From positions 96,474 through 160,473 of the forward strand of contig JACEFZ010027050.1 in the NCBI GenBank assembly GCA_014155875.1: 64,000 bases of DNA. The letters are read 5' to 3'. The notes under the pieces are model-generated. The model was not told where the DNA came from. It saw nothing but the letters and a program-made list of their open reading frames with translations, and made no database searches. This DNA comes from Cepaea nemoralis (taxonomy: Eukaryota; Mollusca; Gastropoda; Stylommatophora; Helicidae). A program made the position numbers and the translations under genes. Numbering within the stretch: the first letter of the stretch is position 1; every line of letters starts with the position of its first letter. Below, piece by piece: positions 48,860 through 61,344 of this stretch.

Positions 48860-51440
48860 CACAAAAGTAAATAATTACTTAATCATGAACATACCAGGTA
48901 TTGATTATGAACAGCTGTGTAATCAAACAGGCACACATTAAAGCTATAGACAATCAATTTTAAGTGATCAAAAGATAGAGAAGAAAAATGATTAATGTGC
49001 TCATGAATGATCTACACTGACATGTGATCTAAGTTCATGATGATAAAAGCTGATGTGTGATATATGCTGATTAATGATCTAATCTGATGTATGATCTAAG
49101 TTCAGGTATGATTTAGGCTGATGTATGATGAGTAAAGACACAACCTCCTGATGGTTACCGGAAATTACTGAGCTGCTGCAGGGAAACCTGGCATAAAACC
49201 AGGGATAAGGACATATCAAAATTATCCTGGGATTATGGACATTGTATGTCTCTATGCAGATGCAGGACAAACCACTGCTATAAAGAATATGGGAACCTAG
49301 AATTTTAGGCAGATGTAGATCTGAAAGTGCTTAATTAACATTCTTGGATGCTACCGCAAGCTTTGCAACAGATTTCATTCTGAAACATATTTAAATAGGG
49401 GTGCTCTGTCGTAGAATGCCACGGATATCATGCTAGAAAGATTCGCTTAGTCTACAATCAAGATGGACAAATGAACGAATAAAGGAGGAATGAGCAGCTC
49501 ACTAAAAGACAACTAAAAATTGAAACTCTATGACGAAACACTGTGCATGTAAAACTGCCGGCACACAAAGCGAATGCAGTCTGGTTTCCTCTGCTTGAAC
49601 ACATCTCACATTAAACACTAAGTTAGGAGCTGCAAGGTTGTATAACAACTTCAAACAGTTTGGCATGAAACAAAATGCCAACTTGCATCTCGCCGGTTTA
49701 GCACAGCAGGTCAGGAAAATTTCAACAGCACTAATATGTGAATTGGCCAGTTTAGTCGCAGTCCAAAGTTTGGACATTTACAAAATTCAGCTATCCGTGG
49801 TCAGTTTTAAACCATAGTGAGAAGAGCTAGATTTTGGAACAGGGTAAGTTGGAACTATTGATATTAATACATTGTTGTTACCTGAGTTTACAGGTGAATT
49901 ATATGTATTTATTCTAACAAAATTTACCCACACTAGGACGGTGTGACATAGCATAGTAATGCTGAAGCCACATGAAGGAGTAAAAGAAATGTTTAGAGCA
50001 ATCCATTACCCAACAGGGAGGATACATGTATATTATTCAGGCCAGTTCTTTAACTCAAGCTGGAGTGATATTAATTGGAATTAGAACATATTTCATGCAG
50101 GCATTTGCAGCAAACCATGCTTGCCAGCCTACCACAGGAAAAGGATAGTATTTGTCAGTAACGATTTATGCCAGTGACTATAAGAATAGTAGTACTAGGA
50201 TTCCTTGGGAGCCGAGTGTTTGTTTCACTAGGAACAATAGATTCTTTTCTAGAATTGTCTTCAATTTACAAGTTAAGAGTCGATGTTGGCTTTAGTGTGA
50301 AACTTTACTGTACTATTTCCAATCCTGATTATTGTTTAGTCAATGCTCTGTATATAATCATTCCATTTCTTGATTGTGTCAACTCACTGCTATCCACTGC
50401 TGTCTATGCAGTCTGACTATTCCATTTCTTGAGTATGTTAATTCACTGCCGTGCAGTATAATCCTTGTGTGTTTCTTGAGTTACTCTGAAGGAGTTTCTG
50501 TGCGTGAGGAGTTTAATTCAATTCTTTTCCTAACAGAAAGTCTTACCAGAAAAGGTAGCAACTGGGGACTTGTTCACATAAAACAAAATGACTGTAACAT
50601 GAAAACGTGTCATAGGCAGACTGTTAGAATAGGAAGGCATATGACTTCCTGACCCACAGCTCTCAAGTATTTTTTCTTAAAAATTGGATATATTTTCAGA
50701 ACTGCTGTGAGCTCACCACAAATCTGCATCAACATCACCAATAATATCATCTGTAACAGCAACAACTACAATCAACATCCAACAGTTATTACAATGGCAA
50801 CTCTACAACTTATTTAAAGCAATGTCACAGACTTGCATTATCTAGTCATGTTGACTACAGTATACATGTTATATTGGTAGCACAGCTTCAGTGCTGCCTA
50901 GCCCTTGAAGGAACACTTTGATCATACGACTACACAGAATCAGAACTAAGTTTAATACAGCTATATCAGTAGCCTATTGAACATTCATATGAACTTACAG
51001 TAGAACAGTGTTTAGTACACATACACCCACCAACATATATTGCAGTTATCTTCAAGAGGGAGCAGAGGAAGGACAGTGGAGGAAAGCTACAGACGAGCAT
51101 CATTGGAACTACTTGCACAGGCTCAGTATAGGGCTGCTATTCCAGACCCAACTCTTGCTGCAGACTTATGACAATTTTTATGATTGCATAGGAATGAATC
51201 AAGTGTTGCACTCATTTGTTTCATGATACAATGTCTTCTTTTATTATTATTTTCTAATGATTTTTCTTTCTCTCTATGGGAGTTACTTTTTCTAATTTGT
51301 AATAAACAGTAATATCTGATTCATAGATACTACTAAAATCTAACCTATTGAGGTTTATTGCATTTTACAATTCATAGTAATTAGACTATTAGTAGACTGA
51401 GTAAGTACGAAAGTTGTGTGTACTATTTCTATTTCTCTTG
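48860..51440. other. Unassigned DNA right of the zinc-finger exon
   Basis: Could hold introns and 5' exons of the minus-strand zinc-finger gene, but I found no exon with convincing coding and splice signals. A weak tandem of TGATGTATGATCTAAG-type units lies at 49,020-49,125. No mobile element recognised. Confidence 0.4.
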
Positions 51441-51443
51441 TGT

Positions 51444-51454
51444 ATTGAGTGATT
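51444..51454 (+). repeat. SINE target-site duplication, left (ATTGAGTGATT)
   Basis: Same 11 bases at 51,711-51,721. Confidence 0.9.
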
Positions 51455-51710
51455 AGCCGGTCTCTCTGGCTGTGGGGTTACAACACTTTCTCTCTGTAAT
51501 CCCGTTTATCACGCAGAGTCTCGTAGCGGAGCGAGAGCTGAGGCGGTTCGACCCCCGCTCGTGACTTGCGGGATACTGAGCCGGCCGCTCAGAAAGCAAA
51601 GGCAAACTACTGAGCGTAATCTTGCCAAGAGATCAACATACAGTTGAAAGATGCTGGTGTTGACAGCTAAGTCCTGTAAAGGATTTGCTTAAAAAAAAAA
51701 AAAAAAAAAA
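51455..51710 (+). mobile_element. Complete tRNA-headed SINE, family 2 (256 bp)
   Basis: Bounded by an 11-bp duplication. The head has an A-box-like TGGCTGTGGGG and a B-box GGTTCGACCCCCGC (51,545). The body contains CCGGCCGCTCAGAAAGCAAA and the tail is 20 A. A clean tail and perfect duplication suggest a recent insertion. Confidence 0.9.
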
Positions 51711-51721
51711 ATTGAGTGATT

Positions 51722-53360
51722 GGAGGTTTTAACTTTACCACATGGTTAGCGTAATGCAGATAATTAAGCCTGCTGTCTTCTGCATGTTAAACAGCTGCAA
51801 GATTTAACTTTCGTTACCTGTGCCAGTGTTAGGAGGGTAGACTCTTCTGGGACCAGCACTTGTACTCCCTAGTCTGAAACAAGCGGATAGTGTCTTCTTC
51901 TTCTTCGGTGAATGGATTTCCCAAAGATCAGTCTGCTTGTCTTCAATTTTAATGGGGGGTTTCTCTCGATTATCAAAGATCATGCTACATGCACCCACTG
52001 AAGCAGGCAGGCTGAGGTAGATCAGCACCCAATTGGCCAGGGAATGCACAGCTTGAGGCAGGTGATAGCTGATCAGTGACACCTGTTGGTGTCTTCCCAC
52101 CATCAGAGGAAACCCCTGTCAATGCCAACTGACTGCCATAGTCCTGTTGATACAGGTTGGGGACATGGCATGAGACGTATTAAGTGCGGTTGACAGAAGG
52201 AGACCGTGCGATGTGACCTAGTACGACATTGGTCACAAACATGTGAAAAGTAGGCTGGACATTTTGGGCGAGAACAAAATGTCACTTTAGAGTCTGTTAG
52301 ACTTCGACTTCATTCGGTGTTGGACCTAGTCCTCATTAACAGAGCATGGCTAATATTACGCCGCTCTTTTAGAAATGTGATGTTTAAGTATTGTTATGTA
52401 TTTCTGTGAATTCTCTGTGGAGCAAATGGTTTGTTATTGACATGTCAAGTATAGCGTCTCTGTAAAGTAGACTGTGAAAAACCATCTCAGTGTCGGGTTG
52501 TACAAGTTTGGTTTCAGTAGTTAACAACTATAGACTGTACAAGTTGGACAGACTCCATGGTCTTCAGAAGTAGAAGTAGAGATGTCTACCAGATACAGAA
52601 CAAGCATCTCCAGAGATGTCAGTGAAGCACCACTGAAATGTTACAGTAGTGGTGCATCCAGAATGAGATTGTCATTCAGTTATCTTAGCGCACACGGCCT
52701 ATGAGATCCATGTGTTGCTCAACCAGGCCGTGTGTAAACCAACAGGTGTTTCTGCCATCAATCATCAAAGTAAAGAATGCCACGGGAGTTGTGATAAGAG
52801 GTGTGCCACGGGAGTTGTGATAAGAGGTGAGCATACCAGAAGAAACTCCCTGGCACTGACAAAGAATTATAATCCGTAACTGCTACCTCTTGTTTTAATT
52901 CCGAGACCGGTTATGACCAGGGATGCAGTTATACTTCTTCACACACAAAGCCTGGGCTGAATTGTAGAGACCATGTGTTGCCCATGCAGCATGATCCCTC
53001 TCTCTGCCTGTCTAGTTCACTCCAGAGGACAGGTAACACCAATACATTTGGAACAAGACAAGCTGCAGAAGCTGCCAGATCAGTAAAGCAATGCTCTAAC
53101 TGTCCACTTGTCAGAGCTTCGATCCTAGACCAGTTGCCAACCAAGGCTTAGAGCCTGGTCTGTCCTGCCACAACATTTAGTCTTTAGGTTGCATTTCCTC
53201 GCACCAGGATATGAAGTGGGTCAACTTTGCCTGAAAATGTACCACATAGTGATAGAGAGAGAATGAAGGCAAGAAGCCAGCCAATCCAAGCGCCGTTTGT
53301 AATTTTCAAAATACTAATGATCAGCGTAAAATTAATTATTGTGATATAGGTGACAATGAC
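51722..53360. other. Unassigned stretch
   Basis: No gene or element recognised. A 27-base unit (GTGCCACGGGAGTTGTGATAAGAG) is duplicated in tandem at 52,776-52,830. Confidence 0.5.
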
Positions 53361-53364
53361 TATC

Positions 53365-53600
53365 ATTGAAATCATCATCATCATCTTCTATGTTTGCCAT
53401 CAAGCATCGTGGGAAAGAAATAATTAATGTTACAGCACCCAATGAGTGGCACTGGATAGTGTTATTCCATGTGACTGCATGAAGTCCTTGATGTCATCAA
53501 TCCATTTTCTTCTCAGGCGTCCTCTTGCTCTCGTATCAGATCTTCTTAGATGTAGCGCCAGTGCTGGTAACTGATGCTTTTGTACAGAAGTAAATGGTTC
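53365..53600 (-). mobile_element. RTE-like LINE 3' end
   Basis: On the minus strand it encodes remnants of the LINE C-terminus (RRTPEKKMD, DIKDFMQSH) and ends with CCCACGATGCTTGATGGC and a (GATGA)n tail (reverse CATCATCATCATC near 53,367-53,385). This matches the end of copy 1 near 40,500. Confidence 0.65.
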
Positions 53601-54094
53601 CAAATTCCCTCAGTCAAACATTTCAGCAATATTGGCTAGAACATTTACCACTGCTGCACTAAGAAGAAATAATTGTGAAGTGAGCAAGTTTCCCACCAAC
53701 ACTGCAAACCAAAATTTGAAAGTTATGTTTGGAAGTTTGGGACCATTAAAATTGGAAACTTACAAAGCACCACAAATCCTATACACACTTCAAGTGTCAG
53801 AAGCTGAAAGTACAAAGAAGAATCGTGAATGTCCTCCTTTAGCAAACTGAGAGGGGAAAAAACATGGATGCTAATATGCTGCAATATATGAATGTACATT
53901 TCATGGCATTGTATTGTCAACAATTACAGACCCTACTCTGACTTTGAAGGTTTGGTTGCATTGTTAACCAAGCTTAATGTGATTGATTCAAAGAAGTTTT
54001 TAGGAAGCAAAAACAGTGTAGAGAATTTATTTTTTACATTGCCTCATATCTTCATGAAGAACTGATACTCAAATAAAGGTATATAATATGATAT

Positions 54095-54275
54095 ACCCGG
54101 GTTCGAAACACTGCGGTGCTGGCTTTTCCGAAAAAGGTATGGGAGCCGGTCGTTCAGAAAGCAATGGCAAACTACTGAACGTAACATTTGCCCAGGAATC
54201 ACGAACAGCGAAAATACTGGGGTTGACTGCTACGTCCCGTGAAAGACATGCAAATTATTATTATTTTTTTTATTC
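54095..54275 (+). mobile_element. SINE family 2, 5'-truncated copy
   Basis: Shares GGGTTCGA, GCCGGTCGTTCAGAAAGCAA, GGCAAACTACTGAACGTAA and CTGCTACGTCC with the complete SINE at 51,455. It ends in an ATT-rich tail and is more diverged. Confidence 0.75.
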
Positions 54276-54640
54276 GGCATACTCCCTCAAGAGATTATAA
54301 ACTGAAATTGGCGCACATTTAATGCTTTTATCTATATTATTAGCTGAGATAATAATTGTGGTGCATAAAATGCTGACATACCCTCGTATAGTGCATTCAG
54401 CCTGGATCGTTTGTGTTATTTGGCTTTTAGATTTAAGAGATCGAAAACTGACTGAGATTGTTTCTGGCTAATTTGCTAGTTCTACGAAGCCTCAGTGTTT
54501 GTTTCTGGCAGATTTGCAAGTTCTGCGATGCCTCATTATTTGTTTCGTAATCAATTCTGAAGTAGATTATTGTTTGTGAAAATGTGACCAAACTTCTGTT
54601 GTCGAAGCTATAGGATATTGTAATGTGTGTGTGACTTCCG

Positions 54641-57545
54641 GTCGCCAACATGCGAATAGGCATTTGAACGGTTAAGCCTCTGGAGTGCCTATGCTTGTAG
54701 CTAAGGTTTCAGTCGCATTTTCCTCATGTTGGACTGGTAGCGCATGGGTCCGTCGACTTGCTACTGAGTTAAGTGCGTGACGCGACACGGTGAGCTGTGA
54801 ATTTCGTTTGGTTGTGGGCAGAAATTGTCACAACTCTAAATGGCATGGGTTGTAAACAAGAAGATGGTAATAATGACATTAGAGAAAGCAAAGACAAACA
54901 CCACTGTTGTTTGTCATGCATATCACAAGAGGCGGGTAAGAATATCTTTTCTTAAGGATAGGAAAGTAGTAGTATAATAGGATCGATATTCACCGAAATT
55001 TGGAGGTATAATTTTCTTCTATATTTTTACTAGGTATCGATCATCCTCATTTTAAAATCTTTATTTAGATTTAAGTATGCGTTCCCTATACTGCCTGTGA
55101 GTTGTCTCAGTGACATTACAGGTGTGTTCTTTGTGGGTACAATATAAAGTACACCATTGAAACAACAAAATAACTAACAAAGGAACGATAAAAGAGGTAT
55201 GTTTAATAATGGGAAGACATAAATAGACAAAAGTCATATATAATGAACATAATTGACATGTAAGCATACAATACACTGAACATAAAAAGAGATTTGAAAA
55301 GAAACAGTAAATTAAATGGTGAGATGGTTATTGATACATTTTCAGGCCTGACCTGACTCTTAATAGAAATAAGAGAGGGAAACTATGTATTGCTCATAAG
55401 TAAAGATATCCGAGCCGTGGTTTATTAAAGAACCCATATCTGTTACCTCTTCCAGTCTGATGGATTGTGAGTATATCCAAAATTATATTTTGTCTAATTT
55501 GTTGTGAGGCATAGTCAGGCCTTTGTTTCTGGTTTTAGTGTAGGAGCCAAAAAAAACATAAAGGTAAATTTTACTGCAAAGAGAAACCAGCTCCCCACCC
55601 TCATTTTCTAGTTTAAACATACCAGGGGCCTGTTTCTCATATAATTTGATATCGTCACAGTCCTGACAGTTAAGCATATGTACTTAATGGGCGGAAATAA
55701 TATCCAGTAGGAAGCCATTGATTGTAGGATCTAGAGAACTAGTCTTGTAGGTTAGATTTAACAACATCAGAGAGTGAATCGGCACTAAGAGCCAAATGGA
55801 GTGAATCGGTGTCCATTTCAGTGAGCTATTAATCAAATCTAGACACAAGTTTATCAAGAAAGTCATGGCAGAAGGGCGATATCCGTAATTTGGCATATTG
55901 GTACACAAAGAAGCATATCTGAAAGGAGAGATTCCAGAGAGTTTTCTTTTTAACATTTCATGCTTGAAAAGATCATTGGTAATTGGTGTCATGTATTCTA
56001 AAGCGGGAGTTATTGATTAATTTCCTCCTATTTCCCCTGAGACAGTACATGACATCTGTGTGTTTTGATTTATTAATTAGTGTCTTTCCATAAGCTGCAT
56101 TACCTAGATGTTTCATGGTTTCCACTGTAATAGTCTTTGTGGGATTTACGTCACGCTTCCGCTGGGCATTAGACACTGTCTCTCTAAACTGTTTAAAACA
56201 CTAACAAATTGGTACACAAGTGTTAGATACCATCTTAAGAGTGTTTTTACCAATAACATTTTTGTCCACTGTAACTTCCTATCAAGGTACGTTGTGGGGT
56301 AATCAGTAGCTTATTGCATATTCATTCATAAAAGTGCACATATCACCTCTCAACAACTCCGTGTTTCTGAAAATTGGAGACGTCTCAGCAAATTACTCTT
56401 TCGTTGCATCTGATACATGCATGTCACATTCAATTAATCCAAAAATTCGTTCTTCAATTACAGCCTTGAGGATCTGTTTTTCAGTCGAGGAATCCCAGGG
56501 AAGGTTTGATGGCGGACATTTCTCCCCGAGGAACATCTTGATTATCAGAACTGATTTTTATTAAATTTCTGTCACTGGTACTCACAAATAATGTTTACAG
56601 TCACACTGACATCGTTAACAAGGTAGGCGTGAATTTCACTAGTGTTCTGGACCAATTCAATCAGGGAATTTTTACTGACAAGATTAATCTCTTTTCCTCT
56701 AGTCAGGGGATAGTCTGTATGACAGTGAAACAAGCAACCATGGAGTTGATCAGCTGTTGTAGTGATCTTATTCCACCTGTCTACTCTTATATTCTGGTCA
56801 CCAAGCTGCATCTCACAACTGTTAAATTGGGCTTTCAAAGTGGATTCTTTGTGTGTGCTGAACACACGTTAGCCACTCCCGACTCTGATGTGTGTACTTG
56901 TGCAATTTATGTGATCTAAACCCATTCTCTCTGTTAAACAACAACATTGGGAAATATGTCGGTATGTTAACATTAAGGCCAAAGATACAAAGCATTAGCG
57001 GCAAAGACTTGCATGCACATGGTTTATTTACCGCCCCTAATGACCATCTTATTTGCTTTATGATATTGATGGAATATAATAGACGGTCCGACGGACAATA
57101 TTTTTCCCTGTTCATTTTGTGTAAATTATGTTCTTGTTTTTTCAAGCACAGAGTAAAGCAAAATTTTATCTATAGTGTTGAATAAATAGTTTACTGTAAT
57201 CCAGGAACAGGAATCGACTATTTGCTCATGCCAATTTCCAAGAGGGCATAAAAGACTATGTGACGTTCTAGTGCACATAAAAATTGGACTACATCTTTGA
57301 TATTGTGCCATTCGACCAGGGACTTTTTACTGACAAGATTAATCTCTTTCCCTCTAGTCAGGGGATAGTCTGGATGATAGTGAAACAAGCAACCATGGAG
57401 TTGATCAGCTGTTGTAGTGATCTTATTCCACCTGTCTACTCTTATATTCTGGTCTCCAAGCTGCATCTCACAACTGTTAAATTGGGCTTTCAAGTGGATT
57501 CTGTGAGTGCTGAACACACGTTAGCCATTCCTGACTCTGATGTGT
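54641..57545 (-). mobile_element. DNA polymerase B relic B
   Basis: Aligns in order with relic A from GGTCGCCAAC onward. It lacks the 261-bp retroposon found in A. It carries an internal duplication: 56,664-56,890 is repeated at 57,322-57,545 (GACAAGATTAATCTCTT to CACACGTTAGCCA). Confidence 0.65.
55440..56640 (-). pseudogene. Protein-primed family-B DNA polymerase fragments, copy B
   Basis: Minus-strand pieces match relic A: TITVETMKHLGNAAYGKTLI with a following KHTDV (55,973-56,176), LKRKLSGISPFRYASLCTNM (55,684-55,992), motif C as EMDTDSLHLALSADS near 55,785-55,830, and YEKQAPGMFKLENEGGELVSLCSKIY (55,483-55,677; quoted in part). Stops and shifts break it. The last piece is longer than in A and shows the family's SLCSKxY signature. 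Confidence 0.72.
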
Positions 57546-57616
57546 TGCACACGGGTGCAACCCATAAGTGATCCGTTCTCCTCCCAACTCAAACCTGAGT
57601 CTGGAGAAACTCAGCT

Positions 57617-57660
57617 CAGTGCACGAACTCCGCTGCACCGGCGAGGATCTTGAAATACTT
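57617..57660. repeat. Block shared with the LINE leader at 2,657-2,696
   Basis: TGCACGAACTCCGCTGCACC here versus TGCACGAACTCCGTAGCACC in the leader of the Jockey/I-like LINE, followed in both by a GATCTTGA block. It may be the 5' end of a related LINE or a shared promoter module. Confidence 0.5.
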
Positions 57661-57694
57661 TGAGTAGATTTTTAACTCGAAATTTTGCCTGGGC

Positions 57695-57915
57695 AGCGCC
57701 GTTAGGCTACTCTTTTTCGATTTCCAACTGCCAAGGGATTTTTTACGTGCACAACAATACACATGGGCGTCCGATCTTACTACTCAGAGACCAGAGGAAA
57801 TTTTATTACTAGAAGTCCACAAGAAAAAAATCCCGGTCATCACCGGGGCTTGAATCCGGGACCTCCAGCACTCGAGGCGGACACCATACCTCGAGACCAC
57901 GCAGTCCCCTAAGAT
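57695..57915 (-). mobile_element. tRNA-headed SINE, family 1, reversed copy
   Basis: Reverse complement of the 46,755-46,965 element: the B-box lies near 57,845-57,865 and the A-box region near 57,880-57,900. Diverged by several percent. Confidence 0.75.
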
Positions 57916-58466
57916 CCAAATGCTCGTGTCCGGAACAGCTATGACTAGCTAGTTTTCCAAATGTCTGTCGTGCCCGGAACAGCTCTGACTAAATTGTCCT
58001 CTGGGCACAACGACAAGCACATGTCCGAAACGTAAACTCACTGAGTGGATACCGTCTGCAGACCAGTCTGGCTTGTGTGGGAATGGCCTATGGCAAACGA
58101 AATGCCCAATATATTGAAGTGAGGAATTAAAGCATCCACGAGCAGGACTTGACGATTCCCATGGTAAGCCCAGCACCAGGACGTTATGTGTCGGCTGTGC
58201 AACTATGAAAGCCACCCTGAGTAGCGGAAAATGCCACGGACTGTCCCTGCCTTCCCTTGAGGGATGACTTTGAAGTCTACGACCATTCCAACTTGACCAG
58301 CTGGGATGCAGATGGTACAACAAAAGTGAGTCTCCCAGGTTTGCTAACCTGGTCAAAAAGGCACGCAAAAGTCGGATGAGTTGGCCCAAGGATTTCGGTA
58401 CAAGGTTGCATAACAACACACCACAATCACATCTGAAAATTTAAAAAAAAACACGCCGGATGAACG
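57916..58466. other. Unassigned, open but unrecognised
   Basis: A 156-codon minus-strand frame (57,949-58,419) is open, but neither it nor the plus-strand frames match a family I know. GC content is higher than around it, so it may be the 5' part of a LINE. Confidence 0.3.
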
Positions 58467-58539
58467 CGAAGAAGAAGAAGAAGAAGAAGAAGAAGAAGAA
58501 GAAGAAGAAGAAGAAGAAGAAGAAGAAGAAGAAGAAGAA

Positions 58540-58570
<31 letters not shown>

Positions 58571-58594
58571 AAGAAGAAGAAGAAGAAGAAGAAG
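58467..58594 (+). repeat. (GAA)n microsatellite
   Basis: About 42 triplets with one interruption (AATAAG near 58,538). Confidence 0.95.
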
Positions 58595-58992
58595 CTTTAC
58601 TTTTGTATGGATGTGAAGCGTGGACAATAAGCAGTCAAGCTGAAAAACATCTGATGGATGCAGAAATGTGGTTTCTGAGGAAAATGCAAATACCATGGAC
58701 AGACAGAAAAACCAATGACCAAGTACTACAGGAGACAAATGAACATCGTAAACTGATTAGAAAAATTAGACGTAGACAGTCAAAATGTTTTGGACATGTT
58801 ATGAGAAGAAATGGATTGGAGAACTTGGTGACAACTGGCAAGATCGAAGGGAACAGACCAAGAGGAAAATACCTGGATGGCTTGACCACATGGCATGGAC
58901 GAGACAGGACCACTGAGCTGATCCACGATACCGGTGATCGAGTGAAATGGCGAGTCATGACCGCCCATGCTTTCCGGCATGGCATATGATTG
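58595..58992 (+). pseudogene. LINE C-terminal fragment, plus strand
   Basis: A 128-codon frame with LLYGCEAWTISSQAEKHL, MWFLRKMQIPWTDRKTNDQV, RRRQSKCFGHVMRRNGLENL and RVMTAHAFRHGI. This is the complete C-terminal end of an RTE/L1-like LINE pol, followed by a TGATTGATTGA-type tail. It begins inside the (GAA)n run, so it is strongly 5' truncated. Confidence 0.8.
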
Positions 58993-58995
58993 ATT

Positions 58996-59965
58996 GAATG
59001 TGTATATTGCATTGTTTGTACATTTTCCTTCCACAAATCCATACTGTTCTTCACCAATTTCCATTTTTATTTTCTTCCATGTTCTTCTCATTATAATTCT
59101 GAGTAGAAGCTTAGTGACATGATTTATGAGGTTAATTGTATGAAAATATTCTCATTCAATTGCTCCTGGTCTTTTTGGTATAGCTATAAATACAGATTTC
59201 AACATATTACTTGGTATATATCCACTGCTATAAATATCATTTAACATTTTGGTTAATATATCTACTCCAAATTCTACCATTACTTCTAATTCTTCTATTG
59301 TGATTTCATCTGGCTCAGCTGATTTTCCTTTCTTCATATGCTCTATATCGTCATCAACTTCTTCTTTTAGAATAGATGAACCTTCTAAGTTACTATCTTC
59401 TGTTAATTCTGCCCTTTCTCCATCATATAAGTCTCTTATATACTCATTCCACCTCACCATGTTAGCATCTTCCTCCAATAATATATCTCCAGTTTTTGAT
59501 TTTAAACAACCTGTATTTTTTCTGTTTTTTCTTCCTGTAATCTCATTGATTTGTTTGTGCATATTTTTTGTATCTTTAATAGAATTCAATTCAATTTTCT
59601 TGCATTGTTCATTTAATCAACTTTCTTTTGCCTTCACACAATTATTTCTTATTTCTTTATTTATCTCATTATATGCATGCATATCATTTTTACTGTTTTC
59701 TTTTGGCCATCAACTTTAATATTTCTTCAGTCATCCATTATTTCTTAGCCTTTTGGCTTCTCTCCGGTAATATTTCTTTGCTCGTGTGATGAATGAAATC
59801 CCTTAACATTTCCCATTGTTCGATTATATTCCATACTTTACCTATTGCATTATACCTATTTTTCACAATCACTCTGTATTGTTCTTGAATTGTTCTGAGT
59901 ATATATACTACACAGAAATGGTTTACACTGGCTATTAGGAGAGGAATGACCGGCCAAGCAAACAT
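58996..59965 (-). pseudogene. LINE central fragment, minus strand
   Basis: On the minus strand, from 59,900 leftward: a linker (EQWEMLRDFIHHTSKEIL), the pre-RT region (ITGRKNRKNTGCLKSKTGDI, KGKSAEPDEITIEELEVM), RT start (SVFIAIPKRPGAIE) and GEEQYGFVEGKCTNNAIYTF. It stops exactly at the tail of the plus-strand fragment. The motif style suggests the same LINE family as 58,595-58,992 in opposite orientation. Several frame breaks. Confidence 0.75.
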
Positions 59966-60060
59966 AGTTGGCCACCATCACCTTCATTGAGTTATCTACC
60001 AGAGATATTTTGGCACATGCTTTGTGGCTGTTCCTGTCAAGATCACTGTGATAGCTTGTT
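59895..60060. repeat. Dispersed repeat shared with 45,425-45,480
   Basis: TATATACTACACAGAAATGG and ACACTGGCTATTAGG here match TATATACGCTACACATAAATGG and ACACTGGCTGTTAGG at 45,431-45,466. Both sit beside Penelope-like DNA. Confidence 0.55.
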
Positions 60061-60093
60061 CACTGTGATACCCCATCATTAGAGACTAACAAG

Positions 60094-60748
60094 TATTGAG
60101 TAAAGAGGAACACAACAACCATAAACATCACATCCGTGAAAGTAAAGAGGAACACAACAACCATAAACATCACATCCGTGAAAGTAAAGAGGAACACAAC
60201 AACCATAAACATCACATCCGTGAAAGTAAAGAGGAACACAACAACCATAAACATCACATCCGTGAAGGTAAAGAGGAACACAACAACCATAAACATCACA
60301 TCCGTGAAAGTAAAGAGGAACACAACAACCATAAACATCACATCCGTGAAAGTAAAGAGGAACACAACAACCATAAACATCACATCCGTGAAAGTAAAGA
60401 GGAACTACAACAACCATAAACATCACATCCGTGAAAGTAAAGAGGAACACAACAACCATAAACATCACATCCGTGAAAGTAAAGAGGAACACAACAACCA
60501 TAAACATCACATCCGTGAAAGTAAAGTAAAGAGGAACACAACAACCATAAACATCACATCCGTGAAGGTAAAGAGGAACACAACAACCATAAACATCACA
60601 TCCGTGAAAGTAAAGTAAAGAGGAACACAACAACCATAAACATCACATCCGTGAAAGTAAAGTAAAGAGGAACACAACAACCATAAACATCACATCCGTG
60701 AAAGTAAAGAGGAACACAACAACCATAAACATCACATCCGTGAAAGTC
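60094..60748 (+). repeat. 42-bp minisatellite, about 15.5 copies
   Basis: Unit AAAGAGGAACACAACAACCA followed by TAAACATCACATCCGTGAAAGT. Most copies are identical. Some boundaries carry an extra 5-base TAAAG (47-bp spacing) at about 60,525, 60,610 and 60,660, and one copy has an extra T (60,405). Because 42 is divisible by three, several frames on both strands stay open; I do not regard them as genes. Confidence 0.95.
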
Positions 60749-61336
60749 AAGTCAAGGACCAGCTCTCACACCATGAGCTGTACTGGGTATATGGTGCTAG
60801 CCCCATATTTTTAGACCAATTGACATTTGATGGGAGATATGGTTGATTTGTTAAGGCACACAGTTATAATTTTGGAGTGTTCTAGAGCTAAAGCTGGAAT
60901 TAAACAGAAATCAAAATTAATATATTTCTACAGTTTAAACACAGAAGCTACAAACAATATGTTGTCCAATTTATTGCCTGGCATATTTCACTGCATCTCG
61001 TCAGGTACATACTGCAGAGTTACATATCATATGAAGTGAATAAATGAATTATACCAGGGCTGAAATACTTAAAACACAGTCACTGATATTGTTTGAATTT
61101 TGTGCATCAGTTTTCCCCATGGTAATCACAAATCTAAAATAAAGTCTTTCTGTTTGCTCAAAACTGACTGGAGCCATCTAATTACTAATGCCTTGATGTA
61201 TTTGAGCAATCATTTATTGTTCATCAAATACAATATACAAGGTGTCTTCTCTTTGTTAACTTTATGATGGCTATTAAAAAGAGTCTCAAAATCGGCGAGC
61301 TAAGCATTTTATGACCTGTTGACTGTACCGGGATTC

Positions 61337-61344
61337 CTGTAGAC
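61337..61344 (+). repeat. hAT target-site duplication, left (CTGTAGAC)
   Basis: Same 8 bases at 61,857-61,864. It fits the common hAT target pattern nTnTAGAn. Confidence 0.9.

Noticed and set aside
57949..58419. 156-codon minus-strand frame as a host gene
   Set aside because: No start context, splice signals or family resemblance; it sits between a SINE and a LINE fragment and is more likely transposon DNA.
60094..60748. CRISPR-like array of regular repeats
   Set aside because: Repeats abut directly with no spacers, the unit is 42 bp, and the context is animal transposon DNA. It is a minisatellite.
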